64,000 nt of DNA, taken from the NCBI GenBank assembly GCA_014773175.1, contig VXCM01001402.1, positions 1 through 64,000 on the forward strand. The letters run 5' to 3'. Numbering within the stretch: position 1 is the first letter of the stretch; every line of letters starts with the position of its first letter. Position numbers and translations under genes: made by a program. The notes under the pieces were generated by a model. That model was not told where the DNA came from and did no database searches. It was given only the letters and a program-made list of their open reading frames with translations. Below, piece after piece: positions 1 to 12,794 of the stretch. Source of the DNA: Lucifuga dentata (Eukaryota > Chordata > Actinopteri > Ophidiiformes > Bythitidae).

Positions 1-34
1 ACCTTGAACTCCTCTGTCACACCTACGGCACACC

Positions 35-92
35 TCACCACTGTCTTACAGCTCTCATACATGTCACCACTGTCTTACAGCTCTCATACATG
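35..92. repeat. Perfect tandem duplication, 2 x 29 bp
   Basis: Two identical 29-base units lie head to tail (35-63 and 64-92). No coding sense. The lack of divergence suggests a recent slippage or duplication event. The flanking DNA from 1 to 34 is otherwise unremarkable. Confidence 0.9.
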
Positions 93-1182
93 TAACCTTT
101 GTACACAGAATGCATATTATATTTCCACGATGGCCTATGAAGGTTCTTCATCTATTAATATTAAGATTATACTACATCATTACACTAATTAGAACATTAT
201 GAAACAAAGAAGAGAAAGCAAACAATCACCTGATGCAGACTTAGATGGCATGAAAACATACTGTTGGTACTTCTGAGGTCCCTGAGTTTCTTCTTCATGT
301 AATGTGTTATAGTGTTGTAATTTGTGTCTATGTCCATTAGGTGGCAATGTTGCATGCTTTTTTTGCTTTTTTTTTTTTTTTTTTTNTTTTTTTTTTTTTT
401 TTTGGAACTTATCCATTTATTCATTCCAGTTGTAATTGATGACATTAATAATAGAATTGAGTTAAATTCTGTTTCTGTTCTTGTGTGATTTTACAGTCAG
501 TGGCTGAAGCTGCATTGCTTTCCCTTTATTTTTATCCTCCCAACACCAAAACAATAAATGCCATGCATCAGCAGACTCTCAAATTTCCAGTTTTGGAACT
601 TCCTGGAAAGCAACAAGGGGGGGTGTTTCGAAGAATTCTCCCTGCTGGCACCAGCATCACCAAACTGATTTTGATAAAACTGTTTAAATGTTCATTGTTT
701 CAGAATATCAGTAGTATCTCAAGAACATTTGTAGTTAATGGCCTAAAAGAGAAACCACCCACATGATCCTTTAACATTAATCTGCATTTACCCAGCATTG
801 GTGTGATTATGCTTCTTGTCCAGTTTCTTCACTCCTAAAAATGCTGCCCTCCTACTTAACTTGAAGAGGTTAAAACACAGTATACTTGTATTGATCCAGG
901 CATGTATGTCTTATTATGAGCAATTGGCAAAGAAAATACAGATCGACACGAGCAATGACTACATGTGTGGGCTACAAACACAGTAGGATTGCTTGCTATT
1001 CTGGATGTCGATGGAGTACATTGGTGTGTATTGATTAGGTTGTGAGAGCGTTCTGTTCTGAATCATTGTGTTTCTGCCTCTCCCTCTATCCACCATCAGA
1101 GGCTCATCATCAACATGGCGTTATTACTGGGTGATATGGCTTTCTTCATTTCCTGTCTTGGCAACAGAGGTGAATGCAGCTT

Positions 1183-1215
<33 letters not shown>

Positions 1216-1745
1216 TTGTTGGGTATTTTTTTCTTGCACGTTTGTGTATGTGAATGCTTTGGTTGGATGGATGACTGTGTGTTGGGCAGAACAATATGTT
1301 CCACCGTCACAAAGAAGTACAATAAATGAACTAGTATGTCACACCCAGATGGTGTGATGAAGAATCAGTGGTGTGAGGGAGGATTTGTGTTTTCATCATC
1401 CTCTAATAAATAAATCAAATATTTTGTCTCATAAATCTGCCCAATCGGCTACAGTATTTCTGTTCACTGAGAACAATTTTCTTTTGCAGATATTTTTCTC
1501 TTTTCTTTTTCTTTTGCTTATAATTTTTCTCTTTTCTGATTCTTCATAATATTACATTTTTATCCTTCTGCAACCATTACATCAGGTGTAACCTTTGCTA
1601 TAACCATTAAACTCCAACACTGAGGCTGTGCTGCTCAGTCACTGGAATGTGAGTTGCTACAACACCAGCTTTTTTTTTATTAAAAAGTTGTCCAGCCAAT
1701 AGGTCTAATAAGTGACTTTACTTAACAAGAGTGTGTTTACTTTCC
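93..1745. other. Noncoding, AT-rich, with two homopolymer runs
   Basis: I see no gene here. It holds an oligo-T run interrupted by an N at 386 (about 367-403), an oligo-A run at 1187-1213, and a TC-rich stretch around 1480-1545. The short open frames are interrupted and carry no recognisable motif. Confidence 0.7.
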
Positions 1746-2912
1746 AGGAGAAAGAACAGAGAGGAAGGAAGAGAAAAATAGATGGTCTGATGTAATGGAT
1801 GGCTGATAGAACTAAGGAGAACAAAGTGTTAGAGGTGGGATGGCTTGGTTGAGCATCATGTTGTATGTGCAGCCATGTACAGGTGCAAGATCCCAATGAT
1901 AACACATAAATGTGTATTGAATGCAATACAGTTGAAAATAATGCTGTTCCTCTGTCAGTCACACACAAGCACACACACTTTCATGCGGGTCTGCTTTCAT
2001 TCTAAAAGCGAACCACTATTATTGCTTGGTAGGTTGATTTTAAATTACATTCTTGTTTTCAGTTTGCCCTTTGTTCAGGGTGAAAAGACGAAGCTGAATG
2101 TGAGCTACTATCTTTGAGGGGTCTGCTGGTTCGAAGCTTAAGTTTCTTGATTTAATCTCATATCATGAAAATGGGAAAATAGTTCTTGCACACACAGCTT
2201 GAGTTAAATGTAAAAACATGCAATTTAATAAATGTTATATTAAAAGCATTTACAAATATAGATATTTTTAAGAGTAATATAACACCAGCTGAAAATCTTG
2301 TTTTTGCAGACCTCTAGTGGTTGAAGTTCATTTCTTGTTATGAAAACATTTACTCAGGGGTTTGTTAAGTACATTTACAGTATGCCAACTATTTGTCTGT
2401 ACTCTGATTAAGGCAAAAAATGCAAGTACAATGTATACACGGACAGAAATAGGATTTTGCAGTTCATCGAATATACATGACACATTGCGTAATCAGAGTA
2501 TGAGAAGAGTTTGCCAGGTGAGGAAATGCATACAGAGCTGGCTTACTCCAATTATGACATTTACATGCTTGAAGAAATTGATCTACAGTCGCAAAATCTA
2601 GTTCTGTTACTGCCTGATTTGTGCCAGTTTCAGTCTATTTAAAGTATATACGTCATGTTTAAAAAGAAAATCAATTTATTGCCTTAATCCAAGTATAATC
2701 AAAGTTTTAATGTGCATATAAACATACTTTTTGATATGGTTACAGGTGCAACATTTCTGACCACATCCAGCATCCTTCACTTCAGTCCACAGTGATGTTG
2801 ACCTGGTTTCTTAGCCATCCCACCCCCAACACTTTGTTCTCTTTAGTTTTATCTGACATCCATTATGTCAGACCATCTATTTTTCTCTCCTTTCCCCTCT
2901 CTTCTTTCTCCT
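1746..2912. mobile_element. Fold-back element with arms of about 100 bp, 960 bp apart
   Basis: The stretch 1746-1847 reappears as a reverse complement at 2812-2912 with scattered mismatches. Shared blocks include AAAATAGATGGTCTGA and GAACAAAGTGTT. The centre contains no gene but does contain a separate MITE-like copy (about 2365-2728). The arrangement resembles a fold-back transposon or an old inverted duplication. No target-site duplication was identified at the outer edges. Confidence 0.6.
2365..2728. mobile_element. MITE-like element, family with CATGTAAACA-type ends (copy 1)
   Basis: It ends in AATCAAAGTTTTAATGTGCA followed by TATAAACATAC, the same end seen near 16639 and, in a variant, near 45297. 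Internally it shares the block CAGGTGAGGAAATGCA with both other copies. The left end is degraded, so its boundary is approximate. It is nested inside the fold-back element and must be younger than it. No coding capacity; presumably non-autonomous. Confidence 0.6.
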
Positions 2913-4227
2913 AGAATGAAGGTGGTAGTTCTGAAACTGAGTTATATTTACCTATAATCCCCCTATTGCCTGATCATTGATTTTAAGGATTTCTCATGTC
3001 ATTACATCACCGTGGTGACACTGCCCTTCTATCAGTGGATTTGGCAAAATGTCTCATGATGCATTTTAAAGTTCCTCTCTGAGAGCAAAGACTTAACAGG
3101 ATTCTGGTGACACCCTCACCCCTCTTGCCCCAGCAGAATTAGGTTGGGTGGTCTTGGAAGAACTGTCTAGCTCAGGAAGTTGATCCTGTGGGATTCAGCT
3201 TTCCAAGGTGACCTTTTTATGAAGGTGACCCCCATAGCAGCTTTATACAGCACACATTCCATCCTGCATGGAATCTGACCGCTTTTGCTTGTTTTCCTTT
3301 TTTTAAATTTTATTTTATTTTTTGTGCTCCCAGAGGACTCCTCTACACCATGCATGAGATTTCTAATTTCTACCTTTTACAGAGATGCTGCACTTTTAGT
3401 TTATGTGTATGTGTTTGCGGATTACAGCTACAGATCATAAATTACAGGGACTCAGTGAAATAATATGAGGAAAAATGGGAATTAAGCCTATGCTGTACTG
3501 TGCTTACATTTTAAGCTGTCAGTTAAGAAGACCTTAAAACTATAATTGTTTTTTGTGCTAATAACAATTTTTTTTGGCTAATAACAATTATACTTGTACT
3601 CTACAACAACACAAAAAACATAAAAAAAAAAAAGAAACTCTTTCTACAGATGCATAAATGATAAATGATAAATTGTTCAATCATTTTTCATATACAGATG
3701 TTTTCTGTACAGAGAGAATATGAAGGTAAGCTTCACAGTACTGAAATTTGTTTTTCATCTTCTATCCATTACACGTCATTATTCTTGAAACTCGACAAGT
3801 CGCTTCTAATCCAAAACTTCATTAAATACAATTATGGCAACCAGTCAGCTCTGAAACAGACATAATGGCTATTGATTGCCTGATGTGTTACACTGTTTCA
3901 GTACACTCATACTACCGCTTGCTGTAGCAATCAACAGCCCTTTCTGAACTGGATTCTTTGGTGCCAGCATCTGGACTTCCTCATTCAGTCACATAAAAAC
4001 TATTCACAGCATCTATATGATGCATTGTCTGTTAAGTTTTAAATTTATTTTGAGGATTTAATTATGGTCCCCGAGCGCTCTGTTAAAAATCACAAAGAAA
4101 GACAAAGAAAGACCTACACTTAAAAACCTCTGTGTACATGAATATAATATAAATATTCAAAACAGTACTGTGTTAGGTATTTAACTCATAGAAAAGAGCA
4201 TGTGTAAATAATTTTTCTGCAATGATA
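2913..4227. other. Noncoding, nothing recognised
   Basis: AT-rich sequence without a recognisable gene. Minor items are oligo-A runs near 3615-3635 and a short local duplication of CTAATAACAAT near 3559 and 3579. Confidence 0.6.
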
Positions 4228-4668
4228 CACTAGCATTCAAAAGTTTAGAATCACCCATAAATTTTAATGTTTTAAGTAGAAATTGATAGTTTTATTCACC
4301 AAGGTGGTATTAAATTGATGTAAATATATAGCCAAGACATAGATAATGTTGCAAATGAGTATTACTGCAGGAAATAACTGATTTGTAATTACTTATTCAC
4401 ATAAAAATCAGGTGGCTGCTTCCTTAAATAGTACATGCCAAATACTGTACTAATCTGCAACAGTGAAAAGACAACTCTGGGATACTGACCAAAGCTGGCA
4501 ATCCAAAAGTGGCAACTAAAAACAAAATGTTAAAATAGGCAAAGGAACACATAGCTGATAATGGATGACTTTTGTTTTTATTTGCCAGTTTCATATATGC
4601 CTTTAAGGCCAACATCCCGGAGTTGTCTTTTCACTGTTGCAGATGACACTGGTATTTGGGGTAATTAC
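4228..4668. mobile_element. Tc1-like DNA transposon remnant, inverted internal duplication
   Basis: A terminus-like motif (ACTAGCATTCAAAAGTTTAG, then AATCACCC) at 4229-4256 resembles the ends of a widespread vertebrate Tc1-type transposon. Two inverted pieces of the same transposase follow: about 4438-4483 on plus and 4615-4659 on minus. The minus copy reads SSATVKRQLRDVGLKGIYE at about 4651-4595, typical of the DNA-binding half of Tc1 transposases. Each piece is only a few dozen bases and lacks the catalytic domain, so it is dead. The inverted layout suggests a rearranged or fold-back derivative. Confidence 0.75.
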
Positions 4669-4943
4669 TTACAGGAACCATCATCACACATATATGTCTC
4701 GCTTAAATACACAGTAAACACATACACAGGCTTGAAATATTGTTAAACATATGTGATGCAGGGAAAACACAAAACACATCAACACAATTTGAATTTTGCA
4801 CTCTGCACCGCTTGGTATGGAATATGCTTGTCAGTAATCAATTTATATGACTTGTCACTCAATAATACTGAACTTATTTAATTAGTCATTTCATTGGTCC
4901 AAAGAGTTGATCATTACAACCCTAATATTAAGCCTCAAAGAAT

Positions 4944-4998
<55 letters not shown>

Positions 4999-7386
4999 NC
5001 ATCCATCTAAAAAAAAAAACAGTTACTCTACAGGGTCAGAGTATACTCTCCCCTCTGCGAGCTACCTTTCACGGTACCTGCTTTCATCTGTCTGTGACTA
5101 ACTCATTCACTCTTTCTACAGTAATGGACTGACAGGCCTTAGCTACAGCTGTCATCTCCTGGCGCCGTTCGTTCACTAATTTATCAGTGTTTGACTGTAA
5201 TGAAGGACAAGCTGAGGTTTTGTCCAGGAGTGTAGTGAAGAAGACCTAGACTTAGAATACCTACTTCTGCAGTGAGAGTAAGGATCACTCTTACTGTATC
5301 TCCCTGAATGAAATGTGTATGTTCTTCCAACACCATGGTGGGTGTTGTCAGCACTGTGACTGAATCCCGTGTGTGTGGAGTTCAGACCTTTTTCCATCAT
5401 ACAAAAAGAAGAATGAAAAACCCATGGCAGCTGCAGCTGACAGCAGCTTAAAGGATGAGTAAAAGAGGGCAAAGAGAAAAAAAAAAACTACATGAGCCAT
5501 TCTTATTCTCTAACAAAAAGAAAAAGAAAAAAGAAAGGGTGTTCCTGTCCACTTTCATGCACTGCTCACACTCACAAACTTGTAAACACAATTTGTATCT
5601 ACCCAATATATCATATAGCTGTACTTTTCAGCTTCATAAGCTTGCAAAGATACTTGTTTGGTGAAAATTTAAATACACTATGAAAAAAAGTTTGCACTGG
5701 TGTAAAAAAAAGTTTGCTCTGATGAGCTTTGTCTATTCTTGCAACACACTTTACTAACTTTGATTGATTGGTCAAAACCTCACTGACAGTTTAATTTTCC
5801 ACGCATATTGGTTGTTTGTTTACTGGTTTGAATTATGGTCACTATGAATTAAAAAAGACGTGGGAAAAAACACTGACAACATAAAACAGTCAATGGGTAT
5901 TTTCACTACCATGCCAGCTAGGACATCCAGAAGACATTTTTGGAAACTTCACGATAAGAAACTTTCAACTAAGATTGTTGAAGTCAAACAGGAACATCTG
6001 GCTACACTGTCCATATTGCCATATTGTCAGCAATGCAGAGCTCCACTGAATCCCCTTTCTGTCTCCTAGATGTGCAGACAAAAGCAAAAGTGCCTTCTGT
6101 GTCTCATTTGAAAAAGACTGAACAGAATATGCTGGGAAAGGGATTTCACTGTTCCAGTCTAGGACTGAAACTAGCATGCTTCAATAGAATTAGAGAGGCT
6201 GGAGTTTGCATTTAGCTTGAATGTGGTTAAGTGTCAGCATGTCATGTAAAGACATTTATACAGATGGAATAGGAGTTTCAAGAAAACATACATATAGGCA
6301 GTATTGGTTCATTTGACTAGCAAGAGTGGATTCTATGTTACTATTAATGTCATGATTTGGTGGGAAAATGAGCTGATTGTGATAGCGGCTTTTAACAGTG
6401 CTCAGTTTTCATTTCATTAGAGATAAAGTCCTATTCAAATGAAGTAAGGCTTGTCTGTTACTTAGTGATTGCTCTGTCTCCACTTCTGCACCGCTGACTA
6501 TCTCAGATCGTCTTTTCTCTATCTGCATCCTGTTCACACCCTTCATCCTTTCTGCTTCTCACTCTATCCTCTGCTACTCTCCCCTTTCCTCTCCTGAGCT
6601 CGCCTCTTCTCTTCTCTCAGGTCAGAAAATGAGCTAATCTGTGGGATACAGGCATCTTGAGACTGATACCGAGACAGAGGTTGACAGAAAGGCCAGCTTT
6701 CCCACAATCATAAAAAGGCTTTTTTTATGGCTCAAATCAGATACCATCCAACTTGACCTATAAATACACTGGAGCACCACAGAATAAGACTCCCAATATG
6801 GTCATGGCTGTATAAAGAGGGCTCCATCGAAAGACTTGAAGTTCAAAATCATCCTGCAAAAGTAAAAGGTTTAATTTAACCTTGAAGGAATAGAAGAGAT
6901 GATACTGTTTATTGGGTGTTGTGAGTAAAAATAAAAAAAAAGAAAGAAAGAAAAAGAAAAAGCATCAACAGGAAAATAATAACATGAAGAACTTTTCCAT
7001 TAATCATCTCTCTGTAAAACAGCTTTTAAAAAAGATAATTACATAAGAATACATTACTGTACTTGCAGGTTGCTAATGAGGGTTTGTTACTTCATTCTTA
7101 AAACCTTTTAGAAATGCAATTAAATTTTTGTAGGTAGCTCAAGGCAGAGACTCTGAGTTATAAAATGAGCTTCCTGCCAGAAAACAGTCTGCACTAAGTA
7201 GTCCCTCTGTTACTATGCAGGCATCTGCAATTATCTAAATACTTATGCATTTTATTTTATCCTATGATAGTGAATTATAACAAAAACTTACAAAAATAAG
7301 AGATCGGGTGGAAGTTATTTTACTGGCAAAATAGGGTGGAGAGAAAATTCTTGGAGGGTTTCCAAGATGTGTGTATGTGTGTATGT
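4669..7386. other. Noncoding, with a long oligo-A run
   Basis: No gene recognised. It holds an oligo-A run at 4949-4998 followed by an N (4999) and a second A run near 5010-5020, AT-rich sequence, and a pyrimidine-rich stretch around 6505-6620. Open frames near 5176-5472 and 5860-6177 show no family motif. Confidence 0.6.
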
Positions 7387-7397
7387 GAGAGACAGAC

Positions 7398-7450
<53 letters not shown>
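7387..7450. repeat. (GA)n microsatellite with GACA start
   Basis: Alternating GA over about 64 bases with a few GACA units at the left end. The serine-leucine open frame across its complement is an artefact of the repeat. Confidence 0.95.
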
Positions 7451-7452
<2 letters not shown>

Positions 7453-7767
7453 TGAAGGGAGACAAAGGATTTTACTGCATATAAGAGCTTGTCCATATGG
7501 ATTTAATCTAATTAATTTAAAATTGTAAGTTACCTGAAGCTGTCCTCTCCCCTGTCAGCTTATTTTTAATTCAGTTTTTTTTCAGGGTGCAATTCCCAAA
7601 AAGCTGCACAGCATAAAGATCAGTCAAACTGTCGGTTGTACTGCTACATCTGTGTGTAAATGCTCTTGTTTGCTCACCTCCTTTTCTCTCTTTTTCTCTT
7701 TTCTTCCTCTCCATTCTCTCTCTTCCTCTGGGCATCTGCATGGCTCATCTCCAACACAGGGACACAT

Positions 7768-7824
7768 TGTGTGTGTGTGTGTGTGGGTATGTGCTTGTGT
7801 GTGTGTGTGTGTGCGTGTGCGTGT
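7768..7824. repeat. (GT)n microsatellite, imperfect
   Basis: GT repeats interrupted by GGTATGTGCTT and ending in GCGTGT units. Just downstream is an oligo-T run at 7898-7917. The open frames across it on both strands are repeat artefacts. Confidence 0.95.
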
Positions 7825-8131
7825 ATGGACAGCTTGGCTGGAAAAGACCACCAGATGAGCTGTAGAACATACATTGCTCAAATTATAGTAACACACATTT
7901 TTTTTTTTTTTTTTTTTATCGTGATCATTTTGCATTTGTGAAAATGCAGTTAAATGCAATTCAAAAATCTGACATATCAATAACAAACACTCTAAAGCCC
8001 TGCTGGATTAGATTACTCACAAATTACTGCCCATAATCAAATGTAAACCACTACACAGGAATCTGCACATGAATCTTAACTGAACTGAATAAAACAAGAA
8101 AAGATCTTATAATGAGGTACAATTCCATTCT

Positions 8132-8135
8132 AATA

Positions 8136-8167
<32 letters not shown>

Positions 8168-8184
8168 NTTTTTTTTTTTTTTTT
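8132..8184. repeat. (AT)n followed by oligo-T containing an N
   Basis: About ten AT units run into an oligo-T tract with an undetermined base at 8168. Its length is probably unreliable in the assembly. Confidence 0.9.
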
Positions 8185-8884
8185 CTAAGTGATTCTAATT
8201 ATCAGATCCTTTCTCAGAACATCTTGATATAATGACAACTTCCTAATGTAATAAATATATTTTTCAAAGATGGCTGCTTCATTTCTGAGTCCTTTTATAT
8301 GTTATAACAGAATCAAATAATAGCTCTAATTCAACCCTGGTTTCCTGACATACTGTCAATCTATAATATGCATTCCCATGAAACCTTGTTTGGAGATTAT
8401 AGAAAATCTGATTTAGGCATTTCTATAAAAACACAACTTCTATTTTTCAATGGCTGGGTAACAGCAATCACAGCTGCTTTAGTTTAGAATTGAGCTGCAA
8501 TAGGATTTAGTCCATCAGTGTTGGGCAGCAGCTGCTCTGATGAGTGGACAGCCAGTGATCCTCCTACACGTGAAGTTCACTGACAGCTGCAGTAAATACT
8601 TCATAATTCCTGCTCCCTCAGGAAATGCTTCTAAGAATATGATGTTTTCTTATTTTCTTCAGATCTGCTATTTACAGCATTTTGCAGCAATGCTGTCAGT
8701 GCAAATTCACAAGGTCAGTAAGGTTAGAATCCAGCAAGGAATGCTGAAAGCTGAAAAATGCTCATAAACTGTGCAAATTACACACATTTCACAGATATTT
8801 TGCACACAGAAGCTGCATGTGCAATGTGTCTGTTTTTAACCTATGAACTTCTCCTTAATTGGCCCACATTTTATTCAATTTTTA

Positions 8885-8923
8885 TTGGTGTTTGCTTACT
8901 GAATCTCAGTAAGCAAACACCAA
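8885..8923. repeat. Perfect 18-bp hairpin, 3-base loop
   Basis: Arms 8885-8902 and 8906-8923 are exact reverse complements, separated by ATC. There is no T-run or gene to suggest a terminator. A template-switch event during replication is one way such hairpins form. Confidence 0.9.
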
Positions 8924-9330
8924 AATGTTTCCACAAATGTTTTCACCAAAATGTTATGGAGACTTTGAGCCACCATTCATTTTCTTGACCTTTTCCCATC
9001 CTGTACCTCCAGTTGCTTAAAAGAACAGAATATCAAAGACTAATGGCAATGTGAAAGTGACAAGTTGACATTACATGGTGCAACTTGAAAGGCAACAGTT
9101 TCCTGCAACTCAGCTGTGTTGGAGTTCCTTCAATGAAAAAAGTGAGCTGGGTTTCTATCATCACTGAAGGACTATAGTTGATGTGACGTTAACTATGCAC
9201 ATGTGTTTGCATGATGGCTGATACATGTATCCTGTATTTGTTTGAAGTGCTGGCTATGCATGTTCCCTCCCCCAAAAATGAAGTGTTTGCAAAATGCTGT
9301 ACTTATAAAACTCACAGAGGCAGTAATTTC

Positions 9331-9419
9331 AGTTTTATATTTTGGAAAACGTTGGCAACATGTATGCAGGTAGTGTTTATTAGGCTAAAACATGCAAAAC
9401 CACCAGTGTGGTCCTTTAA
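9331..9419. mobile_element. MITE with TTAA ends: terminal fragment
   Basis: Ends in CCACCAGTGTGGTCCTTTAA. Read as a reverse complement it matches the left ends at 40165, 53490 and 11622 and the right ends at 40692 and 56363. Only one end is preserved. Confidence 0.7.
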
Positions 9420-11621
9420 GACTAATTGCACAAAAACCTGCAGCTAAACCCATAAAAGCTGCATTGATCTAAAGTCAAAAAGACTTTAAGTCAACAATAA
9501 AACACAAATCTGGGGAAATGTCTTTGACTCAATTAATGCTACAGGTTGCTTGGATTATGAATCACAGCCTGATGTACATTTTATATTACTGAAAGAATAG
9601 ATTGACGGTTTCAGACTTTTGGGGTTTTGGTTTATTACTCACAAAGTGTATGTGGTTCCATTTGAATAGAATCTATGTAAAGCTTCCCTCAGGGACTTCT
9701 AGTGCATCTGAATGAAAGTGGCAGATAAAACATCACAAGCTTACAATAAAGGGCTTATAGAATATGCAGAAAATTACCATCTTAAGATAAATAAGGAACT
9801 CTGCTAGTCCCCATGTAACCTCCGTGAACCACGGCTCCTGATAATGATCTTGTCTCTAACTTATTTAAAGTGAAACATTGAATTTTATGGATTATTTGTG
9901 ATTCAAAATCAGCAGCTTTCAAACTTCTTTCCTTTAATTTGTTCATATTTCTCTGTCTTTCTTCTTTTCTTTCCTTCTTTTTCCCTCACCTCCTGCTTTA
10001 TCCAAATCATAATTTATAAATATCACCACAAGGCTTCTCCTCAACTGCGTAAAATATACAAGCCATGATTAAAGCTCTGTGTCAGAGACCTTTTGGAAGG
10101 AGCAGAAAGCATCAAAAAAGGGGCAACAGCGCTCATTGCTCTCGGGGGAGGCTGGCTGAATATTTACTCTAAGCCCTGAAGATTTGCTGCTTTTAAGGAA
10201 CTAAAGGATAACAAGTCAGGCCAACTAGACCTGGAAAGTGTTGATTAAGTTTCGTTTCTTTTTCTAGCAACTGACGTTGTGCTGTGAACAAAAGTGATGA
10301 CAAGCCTCCCAGCAGAGAACAGTTTCTTACATGTAAAGTTACACGAACATTCTAATGACTTATTGAAAATGAAAGCATAGCTATTATCTTTGCTTATTAA
10401 AACACTTAAAGCAACACAAACTACCCTTGCACTATGATTTCCCCCATAGTCTACAATTTTAACTTTTTTCACAATATCCAACCAAGTCAAAATTTCAGTT
10501 GAAGTTGTAATTTGTATATGTGTGTCTTGTTCAGGTAAAACGACAGTAGAGATGACGTTGCTGTAAACACATTCAGCTCACACGTATTGCGACACTAAAA
10601 GACAGAGGTTCGACAGAAAGGTGTCTTAAGTTCATACATGTTTTAAACTGATGTTTTTATGAAATCCTACTGCTCTGGCTCTATGCATAAAAGATGAATC
10701 CTGGGCTCGTGTAGAAAAATTTAACTACTCACACTGGACAGGAGAAAAGCAAAGTAATCCTAGACACAAACTATCTGCATCACTTATTCATTTATATTCA
10801 TGAATACTGTACAAAAGGTTATGAGTGTACACTTGACATACTGTAGGTATATGAGTAGAGATTAATTATTTATGTATCTATGCAGCATGATATTTCATAG
10901 TTTCTATATGAGGTGGTGTTTTATCAACATATTTAACTTTAATTCTATTTAAGTGTGTTGGTTATGGTAATAAATTGGAGTCAGCATGGTTTTCTAATCC
11001 ATTTAATCTACTCATGCTGTTTTCTTGTTTGCCTTTACAACACGAGTGGATTTAGATTGACTGTCTTTTAGAAGACATAAAGTATAAAATATTCATTAAG
11101 CTTCTTCAATTATTGATCGCCCATGTTTGCAGCATACATGTTAGAGTGAACACAGGTGTCTAAGAGCATGTGGACTGCATGCATGTTTTAGGCTTTGGAG
11201 AGCGTCTAAGTGGCTGTGCATGTGCGTTAGTGCAGGGAAGCTTGTCAGATGCTTGTTAATGAAAGCGTGAGTCGGTTGTGGAGGGCACTCTGTGTCATGT
11301 TGGGAATGACTGCATAATTTCTTACCCCCTCATTCTACTGCAACCTCTTTTCCTGACACTAAGAACAGAGCTTTTGACAATTTATCTGTTGCTATGACAC
11401 TTAAGAGGTGTGATGCAGCTCTGAATATACAATATAGATAATTAGCATTTTTGATCAGCAAAAAACTCATTTAAACATTTTGAAGTGATAATGTTTTACC
11501 AAAGAACAGTAACATTCATATGTTGCTGAAGAATCCATAAGCATGAGGTCAGGGTGGATACTTGGGTGCACAGGACTTTGACTAGTCCAGACTATACAGG
11601 AAGTAAGGGTCCATTTTTCAT

Positions 11622-11738
11622 TTAAAGGACTATACTGGTGGGTTTGCATGTTTGAGCTCAATAAATATTTCTGGCACACACACTTTTCCAAAACATGCTT
11701 TTGGAGCAGTAAATTTATAAAACGTTTTTCTACTTTCT
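11622..11738. mobile_element. MITE with TTAA ends: left-end fragment
   Basis: Starts TTAAAGGACTATACTGGTGG and continues with GCATGTTTGAGCTCAATAAA, then TTTTCCAAAACATGCTTTTG, in the same order as the copy at 53490. The rest of the element is missing. Confidence 0.7.
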
Positions 11739-12794
11739 CTTTTAGTGTGACAACCTTTTCCTAACCTTTACCAAGTGGTTTTGGTTGGATAATCTTATTT
11801 TTTTCCCCTAATTTTTCTGTCTGCATATATAGCCATGGTATATGCCAAGATTGGCATAACCGTTTTGTATATATGGTTGGATAATCTAAACCACTTAACC
11901 ATAATCATGCTTTATATGCAGAGTGGGTTTTGTAGGAAAACAGAATTGAAAAACATTAATAGTGAATATTTTGCAGATGCATTCAATATAAATGTATGTC
12001 TAAAATCCATCATTACTGACCCTATCTTACAATCATTTTAAATAATTTTACTTCTGTACTTGTGTTAAGGCTTCAGTATACTTCATTCAAAGTACATGTC
12101 AAATTGTCAGATAGCTTTAGAAACCACATATTCAGTGTTCAACTGTGTCCAACAGAATCTGTAACGTTCAGAATCTGAGAATCTGACAGGTGAATGGCCA
12201 GGTGTGGTGAGGTATGAAGGAAGGTATAAGGTTATTATTTCTCTCTCAAACTCTCTTTTGTCTTTCTGTCACTGTGTTCATGTGAGCTGGCTGTCTTTCT
12301 ATTCTATTTTATTTAGTTTTCTTTTACTTGTTCTTTTTTTCTATATACTTCCATATCTCTTCACATCTCTTGCTTATCAAATTGTTTTTAATTCCATGAT
12401 TTGATGGAATTCACCAAAGCCTGTTAAACAATATTTTCAGCTTGGAAATGTGACCCTGGTTTGACTCAGCCCTGGTTTTCGAATCAGGATATATATGATG
12501 CAACCCATCACATATCATCATCACATTGGTGCATTTGAAGGTGCCTCAGTTTTTGAGAAAGGAGAGTCAGTTGCTGAAAAGCATCACATCCACAATGCTG
12601 CAAGAAAACCAAACTCAAGCAACAAACAATAAAAACAGGATATAAATGTTTCTAACACACACACACACACACAAAAAAATATCTTAAAATATTCTTAGCA
12701 CTTTCCATCAATAATGGAAGAAAATGCTGGACAGAGATTTGGAACCATCAAAATTAAGGGTGCTGATGGATAATTAAGAAGAGTAATTAAGAAA
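11739..12794. other. Noncoding, includes a dispersed-repeat segment
   Basis: No gene recognised. About 12160-12290 resembles 62215-62345: both share CCAGGTGTGGTGAGGT followed by a T- and C-rich stretch containing CTTTCTGTCACTGT. A short (CA)n lies at 12655-12673. Confidence 0.5.

Larger units (their letters stand above)
8185..11621. other. Noncoding, with a possible conserved stretch near 10020-10240
   Basis: No gene recognised. It contains the perfect hairpin at 8885-8923, a MITE end at 9331-9419, and pyrimidine-rich sequence near 9930-9990. The segment 10020-10240 is less AT-rich and free of simple repeats. It could be a conserved noncoding element, but conservation cannot be judged from one sequence. 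Confidence 0.5.

Noticed and set aside
7900..8184. Oligo-T runs as RNA polymerase III terminators
   Set aside because: No A/B-box promoter was seen upstream; the runs are far longer than a terminator and are common throughout the window.
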